64,000 nt of DNA from Mantis religiosa (lineage: Eukaryota > Arthropoda > Insecta > Mantodea > Mantidae): assembly GCA_030765055.1 (NCBI GenBank), contig JAUKNK010000333.1, positions 524,001-588,000 on the forward strand. The letters are read 5' to 3'. A program made the position numbers and the translations under genes. Within the stretch, counting starts at the first letter, position 1. Each line of letters opens with the position of its first letter. Below the pieces are notes generated by a model. It was not told the origin of the DNA. It ran no database searches and saw only the letters and a program-made list of their open reading frames with translations. Shown piece by piece: positions 10,370 through 23,800 of the stretch.

Positions 10370-10375
10370 CAGTCG

Positions 10376-10663
10376 CTACGGCAGAAGTGGCCTAATAGAT
10401 GTAAGTGGTCCTTTAGGTGGATCGCAATTAATTGGACGTGTAAGAATGCCCTTCTGAACGGAAAAATAAAGACACATTACAAATTCGTTGCGCATTCGCA
10501 ACTCATCAATGCTGCCATCTTCGATTGATAATTTCTCAATCCATTCCCAGGCCAAATTTCTATCTTCTGAACTTCTTAATTCTTCTATATAACATTTTGC
10601 ATGGAAAATATTTTAGCGGTAATCTTCATTCAGCTTCTCCCTCTCGCCAAAAACTTCAGCCAT
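10376..10663 (-). pseudogene. Gene-like reading frame of about 95 codons with one internal stop; unrecognised, possibly DUF4485-like
   Basis: From an ATG in good context (GGAATGG, 10661-10663) the minus strand reads 95 codons to the TAG at 10376-10378, with one in-frame TAA at 10613-10615 (residue 17). It begins MAEVFGEREKLNEDYR, continues with RNLAWEWIEKL and RMRNEFVMCLYF, and ends with INCDPPKGPLTSIRPLL. The acidic and basic pattern, WxWIxKL, RNE and PPKGPL give a strong protein-like look. The pattern faintly recalls small animal proteins with a DUF4485 domain, which I offer only as a guess. Immediately 3' of the stop comes the isolated satellite monomer and then flank unit A. It may be an exon of a pseudogene, or of a live gene if the TAA is an assembly error or in an intron. 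Confidence 0.45.
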
Positions 10664-11292
10664 TCCTGGTTTCGATATTTATTAAATCTTGTGTAATAAT
10701 AAGCAGCAAAATGTTCCTTAAAATCTATCAAAACTGATAGAATACGAAAAATCACAAATGAATATCTTAAAATGTTTACAAAACAATGAGAAAACGGATT
10801 TAGTCCAGTTCCACTTTGTTCTACTCTACTGATCAGATAATTGCAGTTAGCAAACTGTGTAGGCCAGGTGTAGATTAACAGAAAACCTGTACTGAGATCT
10901 GGTAAGGCACATCTGCGTGTGTGAGTGTCTTATCTGAGCCTGCACGCTTGTGATGGAAGTATTACAATACAAAATGTCGATGTATTTAAGTCTTGGATAT
11001 TCTCTAAAACCAATATGTACCTACTCGAATACTTCTCGGATGAGTTCGAAGTTCCAGTTTGTATTTGTCCTTAATACTGCTTTTAAATACTTGTGGCCCA
11101 GGTTCTCGTACAGGTACAGGTGCACTAAAACTGCAATCTGAATCCAGACCTCGATTGAGTATCACTCAGTCTGACTGGTGCTCACAGGGACCAGACAGCT
11201 TAGAGCGAAGAACTGGCTGAAAAATAAACCACGTATTAGATAATGATCAGTTAGGACCACGCAAGATGAATACATCACGTAAATAAATTATG
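10664..11292. other. Non-coding gap
   Basis: I see no supported gene. Short open frames at 10525-10737 and 10950-11141 on the plus strand look accidental; the first overlaps the gene-like frame on the other strand. Confidence 0.4.
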
Positions 11293-11552
11293 CTACCCAA
11301 TTCCTTCTTCCTTTCGCCCTGAAGTAAAAGGTCATCCTTGTGTTCCTCTCTGTTGTCATACTTCCAACCTGTTGCTTTCATTCATTTCTAAACATACATA
11401 TAACTTTTTTCTTCCAGAGTAACTATTTATAATTCTTCTGTTACTTTTTTAAAGGATGCATCCTTTCACTGATCTTAGGCACCTCATTTCAGCAACCTGT
11501 ATCTTACGTTAATGTCGGTGTTTCACATCCATATAGGAAGAGAAACACAACA
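11293..11552 (-). pseudogene. C-terminal fragment of a LINE reverse transcriptase (RTE-like)
   Basis: On the minus strand 11552-11520 encodes VFLFLYGCETPTLT. After a shift IQVAEMRCLRSVKGC follows, then a degenerate stretch with several stops down to 11293. The pair LYGxExWTLT and (I)QxAEMRFLRxVxGxT is a standard signature of the region after the RT domain in endonuclease-reverse transcriptase LINEs of insects. Only this tail is present. It is a different LINE type from the one at 1-2049, which has RNase H. Confidence 0.65.
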
Positions 11553-11603
11553 GCTATCTTCTAAAACTTTATTCGGAGCTATCTGGCAAATATATTTACC
11601 TTC

Positions 11604-11945
11604 CTATTTTTCGTTTCTTGGGAGTCCTCTTTTCGGCCTTTTTGATGCTATTGTTTTTGGTTCCAATGTTTTTGTGCAATCTTTTATGGATTGCCACCGC
11701 TCTGCTTCCTGCAGTTGCTCCTTCATTGAAGAGGCTGTTAGAATCTGCATCTGAGACGATATTTTATTTGGCTTTCGTCGAGTGGGCATGTTGGAAGCAT
11801 TTGAGTGACCTTGAATGTGGGAAATATCCGGAATGAAAATTTTGGTACAGCTTTTGGGCGTCTTTGTATCTATGGAGACAGAAGTGATTAGTGAGGAAGG
11901 GACAGGCCAAATTCTGCTAAATGGAACAAGGAATTGGTAAAGCAT
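11604..11945 (-). other. Open frame of 113 codons, unrecognised; may be a decayed coding piece
   Basis: The frame starts MLYQFLVPFSRIW and ends PKRGLPRNEK. A second frame of the same strand over 11750-11605 encodes DADSNSLFNEG and ends in a strongly basic TPKKRKIGR, like a nuclear localisation signal, directly before AG|GTAAAT, a possible splice donor. Two overlapping protein-like frames suggest a frameshifted remnant of a nuclear or transposon protein. I cannot name the family, and chance is possible. Confidence 0.25.
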
Positions 11946-12494
11946 TCTGATATTGTTGTTAGTGCGATAGAACTTATTGTTATTGAGGTCTTGTCCAATA
12001 CAGGCGTTTCTTGATGAGTAGGTCGACTAGGCGATATTTCATGATCTTCGTCCGCAACAAAAAGTGCCTGTTATTCCCTGGTTGTTAGCTACGCGGTATT
12101 TGGAACTTCTCGACGGCCATCAAATCTTCATCAGTGAACTGATCTGTTGAGAGGCCAAATACCAGTGCACTGAAACCCACCAGCTGCTATTTATTTGTAT
12201 TGTTTGTATGAGGTTAATGGAAAACAACAAATCCCATATATATTCTTTACACGTAATAAACCATTTTCCATCCCAAACCTATCGAACTGTTCCCAAAAAA
12301 ATTGTTAGTTATACACCACTATTATATTTTAATTACTAAGGAAGTGTGTATTACGAGATCTGTAACTACAACGAATGAATTAGATATAAATTCGAAATTG
12401 AATTCATGTTTATAATGTTGACGTACTATTTATTATCAAAATGTCCTGTTGAGGGTTCAGCAATGATAATAACTGATGAATAGAAAGGACGACT
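11946..12494. other. Non-coding gap
   Basis: AT-rich, no supported gene. A short minus-strand stretch near 12110-12160 (TDQFTDEDLMAVEKFQ) looks protein-like and may belong with the remnant to its left. Confidence 0.35.
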
Positions 12495-12600
12495 CAGACT
12501 GAAAACTCAATGACATAGCAGGGATTTGAACCACGGATATTCTGGTTGCCGTCCAGCTGACCTAACACTTGAGCTACTATGGCCAACGAGCCGACATGAC
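12495..12600 (-). mobile_element. tRNA-derived SINE head or tRNA pseudogene
   Basis: On the minus strand the sequence from about 12586 to 12512 is tRNA-like. Box A is TAGCTCAAGTGTTAGG (12561-12576) and box B is GGTTCAAATCC (12522-12532), an almost perfect Pol III match. After the T-arm the sequence continues as CATTGAGTTTTCAGTCTGAG, which looks like a SINE body. It differs from the SINE at 4948-5146. Confidence 0.6.
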
Positions 12601-12761
12601 ATTAAATTATCCAACTGACTCGTGTTTTTCCCGGTAAACCACTTAGGAGTTCTCATAAACACATGAGACAACTACCTTAATGGTGACCTACAACATGTGA
12701 GTACTTTAAAGCCCGGGCTTTATAGTTAACCACTATTAGGCATATTAATGTAAATGACTTG

Positions 12762-13440
12762 AGTATGTGAGCTTCAGCGAGGTCTATACTATTTTTTATA
12801 TTAGATTTTGTTTCAAAGTTATACAAAAGTTACCCAGAATAAAGACACTCCCAGAAAATTAAGGATATACCTTTCATTTGTTAGAAAAACCTCTTAAGAA
12901 TATGGAAAATTTATCAAAATAGTTTGAAATATTTTTCATAAATTCAAAATTTAGAAAAATATTACATGTAAAGGGTAGCCTTTTTGTAATGGTGCCTTTT
13001 TTTCAAAAACAAGATCTTAGTTTCGTCTCCTTGGAGAAAGCTAAATTAAATTCCAAATTTTTGTATTTAGCCGATTAATTGAGGTACGTTATTGTCATAA
13101 CACATGGAATTTTACTATAAATGATCATTCTTTAATTCAGATAACATCAAAACGAATATTTCCACTGATATTTTGGGTGCAATGCAATAATTGCGCTACT
13201 ACTGTATATGGTAGAAAAGCAAACAGGAATCACAAAATGTGTATTGATGTTGAAGTCTTGCTATCGTAATTTTTGTATGGAATACTACGTGATATAAGCA
13301 ACTGATAAACAGAATATAAAGTAAACAAAATCCCTTTAAGGCTAATGCTGAAATAATTGCCACTTTTCACACGTAATACACAATAATTTATTGTATAAAA
13401 CATTTCAGAAGAAACAGCATATATGCCAACTTTGGACGTA
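12762..13440 (-). repeat. Flank unit B, left border of the satellite array
   Basis: Paralogue of 9591-10287, starting at the same AGTATGTGAGC and ending at the same point before the first monomer. Small indels and substitutions are spread along it. The minus-strand AATAAA is kept (near 13388-13395). Unlike unit A it opens into the large satellite array rather than into a single monomer. Confidence 0.85.
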
Positions 13441-14039
13441 GTTGTTACTTCAGTAGACGCTGTGTTACTGCAATGAGATGGACGTTCTTGCAGATGGTGG
13501 CGATCAGGATGACTAAATGAACTCACAAATCACATAGATGTTAATGTTACTTCAGTATTCGCTGTGTTACTGCCATGAGATGGACGTTCTTGTAGATGGT
13601 GGCGATCAGGATGACTAAATGAACTCACAAATCACATAGATGTTAATGTTACTTCAGTATTCGCTGTGTTACTGCCATGAGATGGACGTTCTTGCAGATG
13701 GTGGCGATCAGGATGACTAAATGAACTCACAAATCGCATAGATGTTAATGTTACTTCAGTATTCGCTGTGTTACTGCCATGAGATGGACGTTCTTGTAGA
13801 TGGTGGCGATCAGGATGACTAAATGAACTCACAAATCACATAGATGTTAATGTTACTTCAGTATTCGCTGTGTTACTGCGATGAGATGGACGTTCTTGCA
13901 GATGGTGGCGATCAGGATGACTAAATGAACTCACAAATAACATAGATGTTAATGTTACTTCAGTAGACGCTGTGTTACTGCGATGAGATGGACGTAATTG
14001 CAGATGGTGGCGATCAGGATGACTAAATGAACTCACAAA

Positions 14040-17000
14040 TCACATAGATGTTAATGTTACTTCAGTAGACGCTGTGTTACTGCGATGAGATGGACGTTCT
14101 TGCAGATGGTGGCGATCAGGATGACTAAATGAACTCACAAATCACATAGATGTTAATGTTACTTCAGTATTCGCTGTGTTACTGCCATGAGATGGACGTT
14201 CTTGCAGATGGTGGCGATCAGGATGACTAAATGAACTCACAAATCGCATCGATGTTAATGTTGCTTCAGTATTCGCTGTGTTACTGCCATGAGATGGACG
14301 TTCTTGCAGATGGTGGCGATCAGGATGACTAAATGAACTCACAAATCACATAGATGTTAATGTTACTTCAGTATTCGCTGTGTTATTGCCATGAGATGGA
14401 CGTTCTTGCAGATGGTGGCGATCAGGATGACTAAATGAACTCACAAATCACATAGATGTTAATGTTACTTCAGTAGACGCTGTGTTACTGCGATGAGATG
14501 GACGTTCTTGCAGATGGTGGCGATCAGGATGACTAAATGAACTCACAAATCACATAGATGTTAATGTTACTTCAGTAGACGCTGTGTTACTGCGATGAGA
14601 TGGACGTTCTTGTAGATGGTAGCGATCAGGATGACTAAATGAACTCACAAATCACATAGATGTTAATGTTGCTTCAGTATTCGCTGTGTTACTGCCATGA
14701 GATGGACGTTCTTGTAGATGGTGGCGATCAGGATGACTAAATGAACTCACAAATCACATAGATGTTAATGTTACTTCAGTAGACGCTGTGTTACTGCCAT
14801 GAGATGGACGTTCTTGTAGATGGTGGCGATCAGGATGACTAAATGAACTCACAAATCACATAGATGTTAATGTTACTTCAGTATTCGCTGTGTTACTGCG
14901 ATGAGATGGACGTTCTTGTAGATGTTGGCGATCAGGATGACTAAATGAACTCACAAATCACATAGATGGTAATGTTGCTTCAGTATTCGCTGTGTTACTG
15001 CCATGAGATGGACGTTCTTGCAGATGGTGGCGATCAGGATGACTAAATGAACTCACAAATCACATAGATGTTAATGTTGCTTCAGTATTCGCTGTGTTAC
15101 TGCCATGAGATGGACGTTCCTGCAGATGGTGGCGATCAGGATGACTAAATGAACTCACAAATCACATAGATGTTAATCTTACTTCAGTATTCGCTGTGTT
15201 ACTGCCATGAGATGGACGTTCTTGCAGATGGTGGCGATCAGGGTGACTAAATGAACTCACAAATCACACAGATGTTAATGTTACTTCAGTATTCGCTGTG
15301 TTACTGCCATGAGATGGACGTTCTTGCAGATGGTGGCGATCAGGATGACTAAATGAACTCACAAATCACATAGATGTTAATGTTGCTTCAGTATTCGCTG
15401 TGTTACTGCCATGAGATGGACGTTCTTGCAGATGGTGGCGATCAGGATGACTAAATGAACTCACAAATCACATAGATGTTAATGTTACTTCAGTATTCGC
15501 TGTGTTACTGCCATGAGATGGACGTTCTTGCAGATGCTGGCGATCAGGATGACTAAATGAACTCACAAATCACATAGATGTTAATGTTACTTCAGTATTC
15601 GCTGTGTTACTGCCATGAGATGGACGTTCTTGTAGATGGTGGCGATCAGGATGACTAAATGAACTCACAAATCACATAGATGTTAATGTTACTTCAGTAG
15701 ACGCTGTGTTACTGCCATGAGATGGACGTTCTTGTAGATGGTGGCGATCAGGATGACTAAATGAACTCACAAATCACATAGATGTTAATGTTACTTCAGT
15801 AGACGCTGTGTTACTGCGATGAGATGGACGTTCTTGTAGATGGTAGCGATCAGGATAACTAAATGAACTCACAAATCACATAGATGTTAATGTTGCTTCA
15901 GTATTCGCTGTGTTACTGCCATGAGATGGACGTTCTTGTAGATGGTGGCGATCAGGATGACTAAATGAACTCACAAATCACATAGATGTTAATGTTACTT
16001 CAGTAGACGCTGTGTTACTGCCATGAGATGGACGTTCTTGTAGATGGTGGCGATCAGGATGACTAAATGAACTCACAAATCACATAGATGTTAATGTTAC
16101 TTCAGTAGACGCTGTGTTACTGCGATGAGATGGACGTTCTTGCAGATGGTGGCGATCAGGATGACTAAATGAACTCACAAATCACATAGATGTTAATGTT
16201 ACTTCAGTATTCGCTGTGTTACTGCCATTAGATGGACGTTCTTGCAGATGGTGGCGATCAGGATGACTAAATGAACTCACAAATCGCATAGATGTTAATG
16301 TTGCTTCAGTATTCGCTGTGTTACTGCCATGAGATGGACGTTCTTGCAGATGGTGGCGATCAGGATGACTAAATGAACTCACAAATCACATAGATGTTAA
16401 TGTTACTTCAGTATTCGCTGTGTTATTGCCATGAGATGGACGTTCTTGCAGATGGTGGCGATCAGGATGACTAAATGAACTCACAAATCACATAGATGTT
16501 AATGTTACTTCAGTAGACGCTGTGTTACTGCGATGAGATGGACGTTCTTGCAGATGGTGGCGATCAGGATGACTAAATGAACTCACAAATCACATAGATG
16601 TTAATGTTACTTCAGTAGACGCTGTGTTACTGCGATGAGATGGACGTTCTTGTAGATGGTAGCGATCAGGATGACTAAATGAACTCACAAATCACATAGA
16701 TGTTAATGTTGCTTCAGTATTCGCTGTGTTACTGCCATGAGATGGACGTTCTTGTAGATGGTGGCGATCAGGATGACTAAATGAACTCACAAATCACATA
16801 GATGTTAATGTTACTTCAGTAGACGCTGTGTTACTGCCATGAGATGGACGTTCTTGTAGATGGTGGCGATCAGGATGACTAAATGAACTCACAAATCACA
16901 TAGATGTTAATGTTACTTCAGTAGACGCTGTGTTACTGCGATGAGATGGACGTTCTTGTAGATGGTGGCGATCAGGATGACTAAATGAACTCACAAATCA

Positions 17001-17819
17001 CATAGATGTTAATGTTGCTTCAGTATTCGCTGTGTTACTGCCATGAGATGGACGTTCTTGCAGATGGTGGCGATCAGGATGACTAAATGAACTCACAAAT
17101 CACATAGATGTTAATGTTGCTTCAGTATTCGCTGTGTTACTGCCATGAGATGGACGTTCCTGCAGATGGTGGCGATCAGGATGACTAAATGAACTCACAA
17201 ATCACATAGATGTTAATGTTACTTCAGTATTCGCTGTGTTACTGCCATGAGATGGACGTTCTTGCAGATGGTGGCGATCAGGGTGACTAAATGAACTCAC
17301 AAATCACACAGATGTTAATGTTACTTCAGTATTCGCTGTGTTACTGCCATGAGATGGACGTTCTTGCAGATGGTGGCGATCAGGATGACTAAATGAACTC
17401 ACAAATCACATAGATGTTAATGTTGCTTCAGTATTCGCTGTGTTACTGCCATGAGATGGACGTTCTTGCAGATGGTGGCGATCAGGATGACTAAATGAAC
17501 TCACAAATCACATAGATGTTAATGTTACTTCAGTATTCGCTGTGTTACTGCCATGAGATAGACGTTCTTGCAGATGCTGGCGATCAGGATGACTAAATGA
17601 ACTCACAAATCACATAGATGTTAATGTTACTTCAGTATTCGCTGTGTTACTGCCATGAGATGGACGTTCTTGTAGATGGTGGCGATCAGGATGACTAAAT
17701 GAACTCACAAATCACATAGATGTTAATGTTACTTCAGTAGACGCTGTGTTACTGCCATGAGATGGACGTTCTTGTAGATGGTGGCGATCAGGATGACTAA
17801 ATGAACTCACAAATCACAT
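14040..17819 (+). repeat. Higher-order repeat with 20-monomer (2,040-bp) period
   Basis: 14040-15779 and 16080-17819 correspond monomer by monomer at an offset of 2,040 bases. Shared rare variants include CGTTCCTGCAG (15115 and 17155), GATCAGGGTGAC (15237 and 17277), CACACAGATG and GCAGATGCTGG. Confidence 0.85.
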
Positions 17820-20800
17820 AGATGTTAATGTTGCTTCAGTATTCGCTGTGTTACTGCCATGAGATGGATGTTCTTGCAGATGATGGCGATCAGGATGACT
17901 AAATGAACTCACAAATCACATAGATGTTAATGTTACTTCAGTATTCGCTGTGGTACTGCCATGAGATGGACGTTCTTGCAGATGGTGGCGATCAGGATGA
18001 CTAAATGAACTCACAAATCACATAGATGTTAATGTTGCTTCAGTATTCGCTGTGTTACTGCCATGAGATGGACGTTCTTGCAGATGGTGGCGATCAGGAT
18101 GACTAAATGAACTCACAAATCACATAGATGTTAATGTTACTTCAGTATTCGCTGTGTTATTGCCATGAGATGGACGTTCTTGCAGATGGTGGCGATCAGG
18201 ATGACTAAATGAACTCACAAATCACATAGATGTTAATGTTACTTCAGTAGACGCTGTGTTACTGCGATGAGATGGACGTTCTTGCAGATGGTGACGATCA
18301 GGATGACTAAATGAACTCACAAATCACATAGATGTTAATGTTACTTCAGTAGACGCTGTGTTACTGCGATGAGATGGACGTTCTTGTAGATGGTGGCGAT
18401 CAGGATGACTAAATGAACTCACAAATCACATAGATGTTAATGTTGGTTCAGTATTCGCTGTGTTACTGCCATGAGATGGACGTTCTTGTAGATGGTGGCG
18501 ATCAGGATGACTAAATGAACTCACAAATCACATAGATGTTAATGTTACTTCAGTAGACGCTGTGTTACTGCCATGAGATGGACGTTCTTGTAGATGGTGG
18601 CGATCAGGATGACTAAATGAACTCACAAATCACATAGATGTTAATGTTACTTCAGTAGACGCTGTGTTACTGCGATGAGATGGACGTTCTTGTAGATGGT
18701 GGCGATCAGGATGACTAAATGAACTCACAAATCGCATAGATGTTAATGTTGCTTCAGTATTCGCTGTGTTACTGCGATGAGATGGACGTTCTTGCAGATG
18801 GTGGCGATCAGGATGACTAAATGAACTCACAAATCACATAGATGTTAATGTTGCTTCAGTATTCGCTGTGTTACCGCCATGAGATGGACGTTCCTGCAGA
18901 TGGTGGCGATCAAGATGACTAAATGAACCCACAAATCACATAGATGTTAATGTTACTTCAGTAGACGCTGTGTTACTGCGATGAGATGGACGTTCTTGCA
19001 GATGGTGGCGATCAGGATGACTAAATGAACTCACAAATCACATAGATGTTAATGTTACTTCAGTATTCGCTGTGTTACTGCCATGAGATGGACGTTCTTG
19101 CAGATGGTGGCGATCAGGATGACTAAATGAGCTCACAAATCACATAGATGTTAATGTTGCTTCAGTATTCGCTGTGTTACTACCATGAGATGGACGTTCT
19201 TGCAGATGGTTGCGATCAGGATGACTAAATGAACTCACAAATCTCATAGATGTTAATGTTACATCAGTATTCGCTGTGTTATTGCCATGAGATGGACGTT
19301 CTTGCAGATGGTGGCGATCAGGATGACTAAATGAACTCACAAATCACATAGATGTTAATGTTACTTCAGTAGACGCTGTGTTACTGCGATGAGATGGACG
19401 TTCTTGTAGATGGTGGCGATCAGGATGACTAAATGAACTCACAAATCACATAGATGTTAATGTTACTTCAGTAGACGCTGTGTTACTGCGATTAGATGGA
19501 CGTTATTGCAGATGGTGGCGATCAGGATGACTAAATGAACTCATAAATCACATAGACGTTAATGTTACTTCAGTAGACGCTGTGTTACTGCGATGAGAAG
19601 GACGTTCTTGCAGATGGTGGCGATCAGGTTGACTAAATGAACTCACAAATCACATAGATGTTAATGTTACTTCAGTATTCGCTGTGTTACTGCCATGAGA
19701 TGGACGTTCTTGCAGATGGTGGCGATCAGGATGACTAAATGAACTCACAAATCGCATAGATGTTAATGTTGCTTCAGTATTCGCTGTGTTACTGCCATGA
19801 GATGGACGTTCTTGCAGATGGTGGCGATCAGGATGACTAAATGAACTCACAAATCACATAGATGTTAATGTTACTTCAGTATTCGCTGTGTTATTGCCAT
19901 GAGATGGACGTTCTTGCAGATGGTGGCGATCAGGATGACTAAATGAACTCACAAATCACATAGATGTTAATGTTACTTCAGTAGACGCTGTGTTACTGCG
20001 ATGAGATGGACGTTCTTGCAGATGGTGGCGATCAGGATGACTAAATGAACTCACAAATCACATAGATGTTAATGTTACTTCAGTAGACGCTGTGTTACTG
20101 CGATGAGATGGACGTTCTTGTAGATGGTGGCGATCAGGATGACTAAATGAACTCACAAATCACATAGATGTTAATGTTGCTTCAGTAATCGCTGTGTTAC
20201 TGCCATGAGATGGACGTTCTTGTAGATGGTGGCGATCAGGATGACTAAATGAACTCACAAATCACATAGATGTTAATGTTACTTCAGTAGACGCTGTGTT
20301 ACTGCCATGAGATGGACGTTCTTGTAGATGGTGGCGATCAGGATGACTAAATGAACTCACAAATCACATAGATGTTAATGTTACTTCAGTAGACGCTGTG
20401 TTACTGCGATGAGATGGACGTTCTTGTAGATGGTGGCGATCAGGATGACTAAATGAACTCACAAATCACATAGATGTTAATGTTGCTTCAGTATTCGCTG
20501 TGTTACTGCCATGAGATGGACGTTCTTGCAGATGGTGGCGATCAGGATGACTAAATGAACTCACAAATCACATAGATGTTAATGTTGCTTCAGTATTCGC
20601 TGTGTTACTGCCATGAGATGGACGTTCTTGCAGATGGTGGCGATCAGGATGACTAAATGAACTCACAAATCACATAGATGTTAATGTTACTTCAGTATTC
20701 GCTGTGTTACTGCCATGAGATGGACGTTCTTGCAGATGGTGGCGATCAGGATGACTAAATGAACTCACAAATCACACAGATGTTAATGTTACTTCAGTAT

Positions 20801-23800
20801 TCGCTGTGTTACTGCCATGAGATGGACGTTCTTGTAGATGGTGGCGATCAGGTTGACTAAATGAACTCACAAATCACATAGATGTTAATGTTGCTTCAGT
20901 ATTCGCTGTGTTACTGCCATGAGATGGACGTTCTTGCAGATGGTGGCGATCAGGATGACTAAATGAACTCACAAATCACATAGATGTTAATGTTGCTTCA
21001 GTATTCGCTGTGTTACTGCCATGAGATGGACGTTCTTGCAGATGGTGGCGATCAGGATGACTAAATGAACTCACAAATCACATAGATGTTAATGTTCCTT
21101 CAGTATTCGCTGTGTTACTGCCATGAGATGGACGTTCTTGCAGATGGTGGCGATCAGGATGACTAAATGAACTCACAAATCACATAGATGTTAATGTTAC
21201 TTCAGTATTCGCTGTGTTACTGCCATGAGATTGACGTTCTTGTAGATGGTGGCGCTCAGGATGACTAAATGAACTCACAAATCACATAGATGTTAATGTT
21301 GCTTCAGTATTCGCTGTGTTACTGCCATGAGATGGACGTTCTTGCAGATGGTGGCGATCAGGATGACTAAATGAACTCACAAATCACATAGATGTTAATG
21401 TTACTTCAGTATTCGCTGTGTTACTGCCATGAGATGGACGTTCTTGTAGATGGTGGCGATCAGGATGACTAAATGAACTCACAAATCACATAGATGTTAA
21501 TGTTACTTCAGTATTTGCTGTGTTACTGCCATGAGATGGACGTTCTTGCAGATGGTGGCGATCAGGATGACTAAATGAACTCACAAATCACATAGATGTT
21601 AATGTTACTTCAGTATTCGCTGTGTTACTGCCATGAGATGGACGTTCTTGTAGATGGTGGCGATCAGGATGACTAAATGAACTCACAAATCACATAGATG
21701 TTAATGTTACTTCAGTATTCGCTGTGTTACTGCGATGAGATGGACGTTCTTGCAGATGGTGGCGATCAGGATGACTAAATGAACTCACAAATCACATAGA
21801 TGTTAATGTTACTTCAGTATTCGCTGTGTTACTGCGATGAGATGGACGTAATTGCAGATGGTGGCGATCAGGATGACTAAATGAACTCACAAATCACATA
21901 GACGTTAATGTTACTTCAGTAGACGCTGTGTTACTGCGATGAGATGGACGTTCTTGCAGATGGTGGCGATCAGGATGACTAAATGAACTCACAAATCACA
22001 TAGATGTTAATGTTACTTCAGTATTCGCTGTGTTACTGCCATGAGATGGACGTTCTTGCAGATGGTGGCGATCAGGATGACTAAATGAACTCACAAATCG
22101 CATAGATGTTAATGTTGCTTCAGTATTCGCTGTGTTACTGCCATGAGATGGACGTTCTTGCAGATGGTGGCGATCAGGATGACTAAATGAACTCACAAAT
22201 CACATAGATGTTAATGTTACTTCAGTATTCGCTGTGTTATTGCCATGAGATGGACGTTCTTGCAGATAGTGGCGATCAGGATGACTAAATGAACTCACAA
22301 ATCACATAGATGTTAATGTTACTTCAGTAGACGCTGTGTTACTGCGATGAGATGGACGTTCTTGCAGATGGTGGCGATCAGGATGACTAAATGAACTCAC
22401 AAATCACATAGATGTTAATGTTACTTCAGTAGACGCTGTGTTACTGCGATGAGATGGACGTTCTTGTAGATGGTGGCGATCAGGATGACTAAATGAACTC
22501 ACAAATCACATATATGTTAATGTTGCTTCAGTAATCGCTGTGTTACTGCCATGAGATGGACGTTCTTGTAGATGGTGGCGATCAGGATGACTAAATGAAC
22601 TCACAAATCACATAGATGTTAATGTTACTTCAGTAGACGCTGTGTTACTGCCATGAGATGGACGTTCTTGTAGATGGTGGCGATCAGGATGACTAAATGA
22701 ACTCACAAATCACATAGATGTTAATGTTACTTCAGTAGACGCTGTGTTACTGCGATGAGATGGACGTTCTTGTAGATGGTGGCGATCAGGATGACTAAAT
22801 GAACTCACAAATCACATAGATGTTAATGTTACTTCAGTAGACGCTGTGTTACTGCGATGAGATGGACGTTCTTGCAGATGGTGGCGATCAGGATGACTAA
22901 ATGAACTCACAAATCACATAGATGTTAATGTTACTTCAGTAGACGCTGTGTTACTGCCATGAGATGGACGTTCTTGTAGATGGTGGCGATCAGGATGACT
23001 AAATGAACTCACAAATCACATAGATGTTAATGTTGCTTCAGTATTCGCTGTGTTACTGCCATGAGATGGACGTTCTTGTAGATGGTGGCGATCAGGATGA
23101 ATAAATGAACTCACAAATCACATAGATGTTAATGTTACTTCAGTAGACGCTGTGTTACTGCCATGAGATGGACGTTCTTGTAGATGGTGGCGATCAGGAT
23201 GACTAAATGAACTCACAAATCACATAGATGTTAATGTTACTTCAGTAGACGCTGTGTTACTGCGATGAGATGGACGTTCTTGTAGATGGTGGCGATCAGG
23301 ATGACTAAATGAACTCACAAATCACATAGATGTTAATGTTGCTTCAGTATTCGCTGTGTTACTGCGATGAGATGGACGTTCTTGCAGATGGTGGCGATCA
23401 GGATGACTAAATGAACTCACAAATCACATAGATGTTAATGTTGCTTCAGTATTCGCTGTGTTACCGCCATGAGATGGACGTTCTTGCAGATGGTGGCGAT
23501 CAGGATGACTAAATGAACTCACAAATCACATAGTTGTTAATGTTACTTCAGTAGACGCTGTGTTACTGCGATGAGATGGACGTTCTTGCAGATGGTGGCG
23601 ATCAGGATGACTAAATGAACTCACAAATCACATAGATGTTAATGTTACTTCAGTATTCGCTGTGTTACTGCCATGAGATGGACGTTCTTGCAGATGGTGG
23701 CGATCAGGATGACTAAATGAACTCACAAATCACATAGATGTTAATGTTGCTTCAGTATTCGCTGTGTTACTGCCATGAGATGGACGTTCTTGCAGATGGT

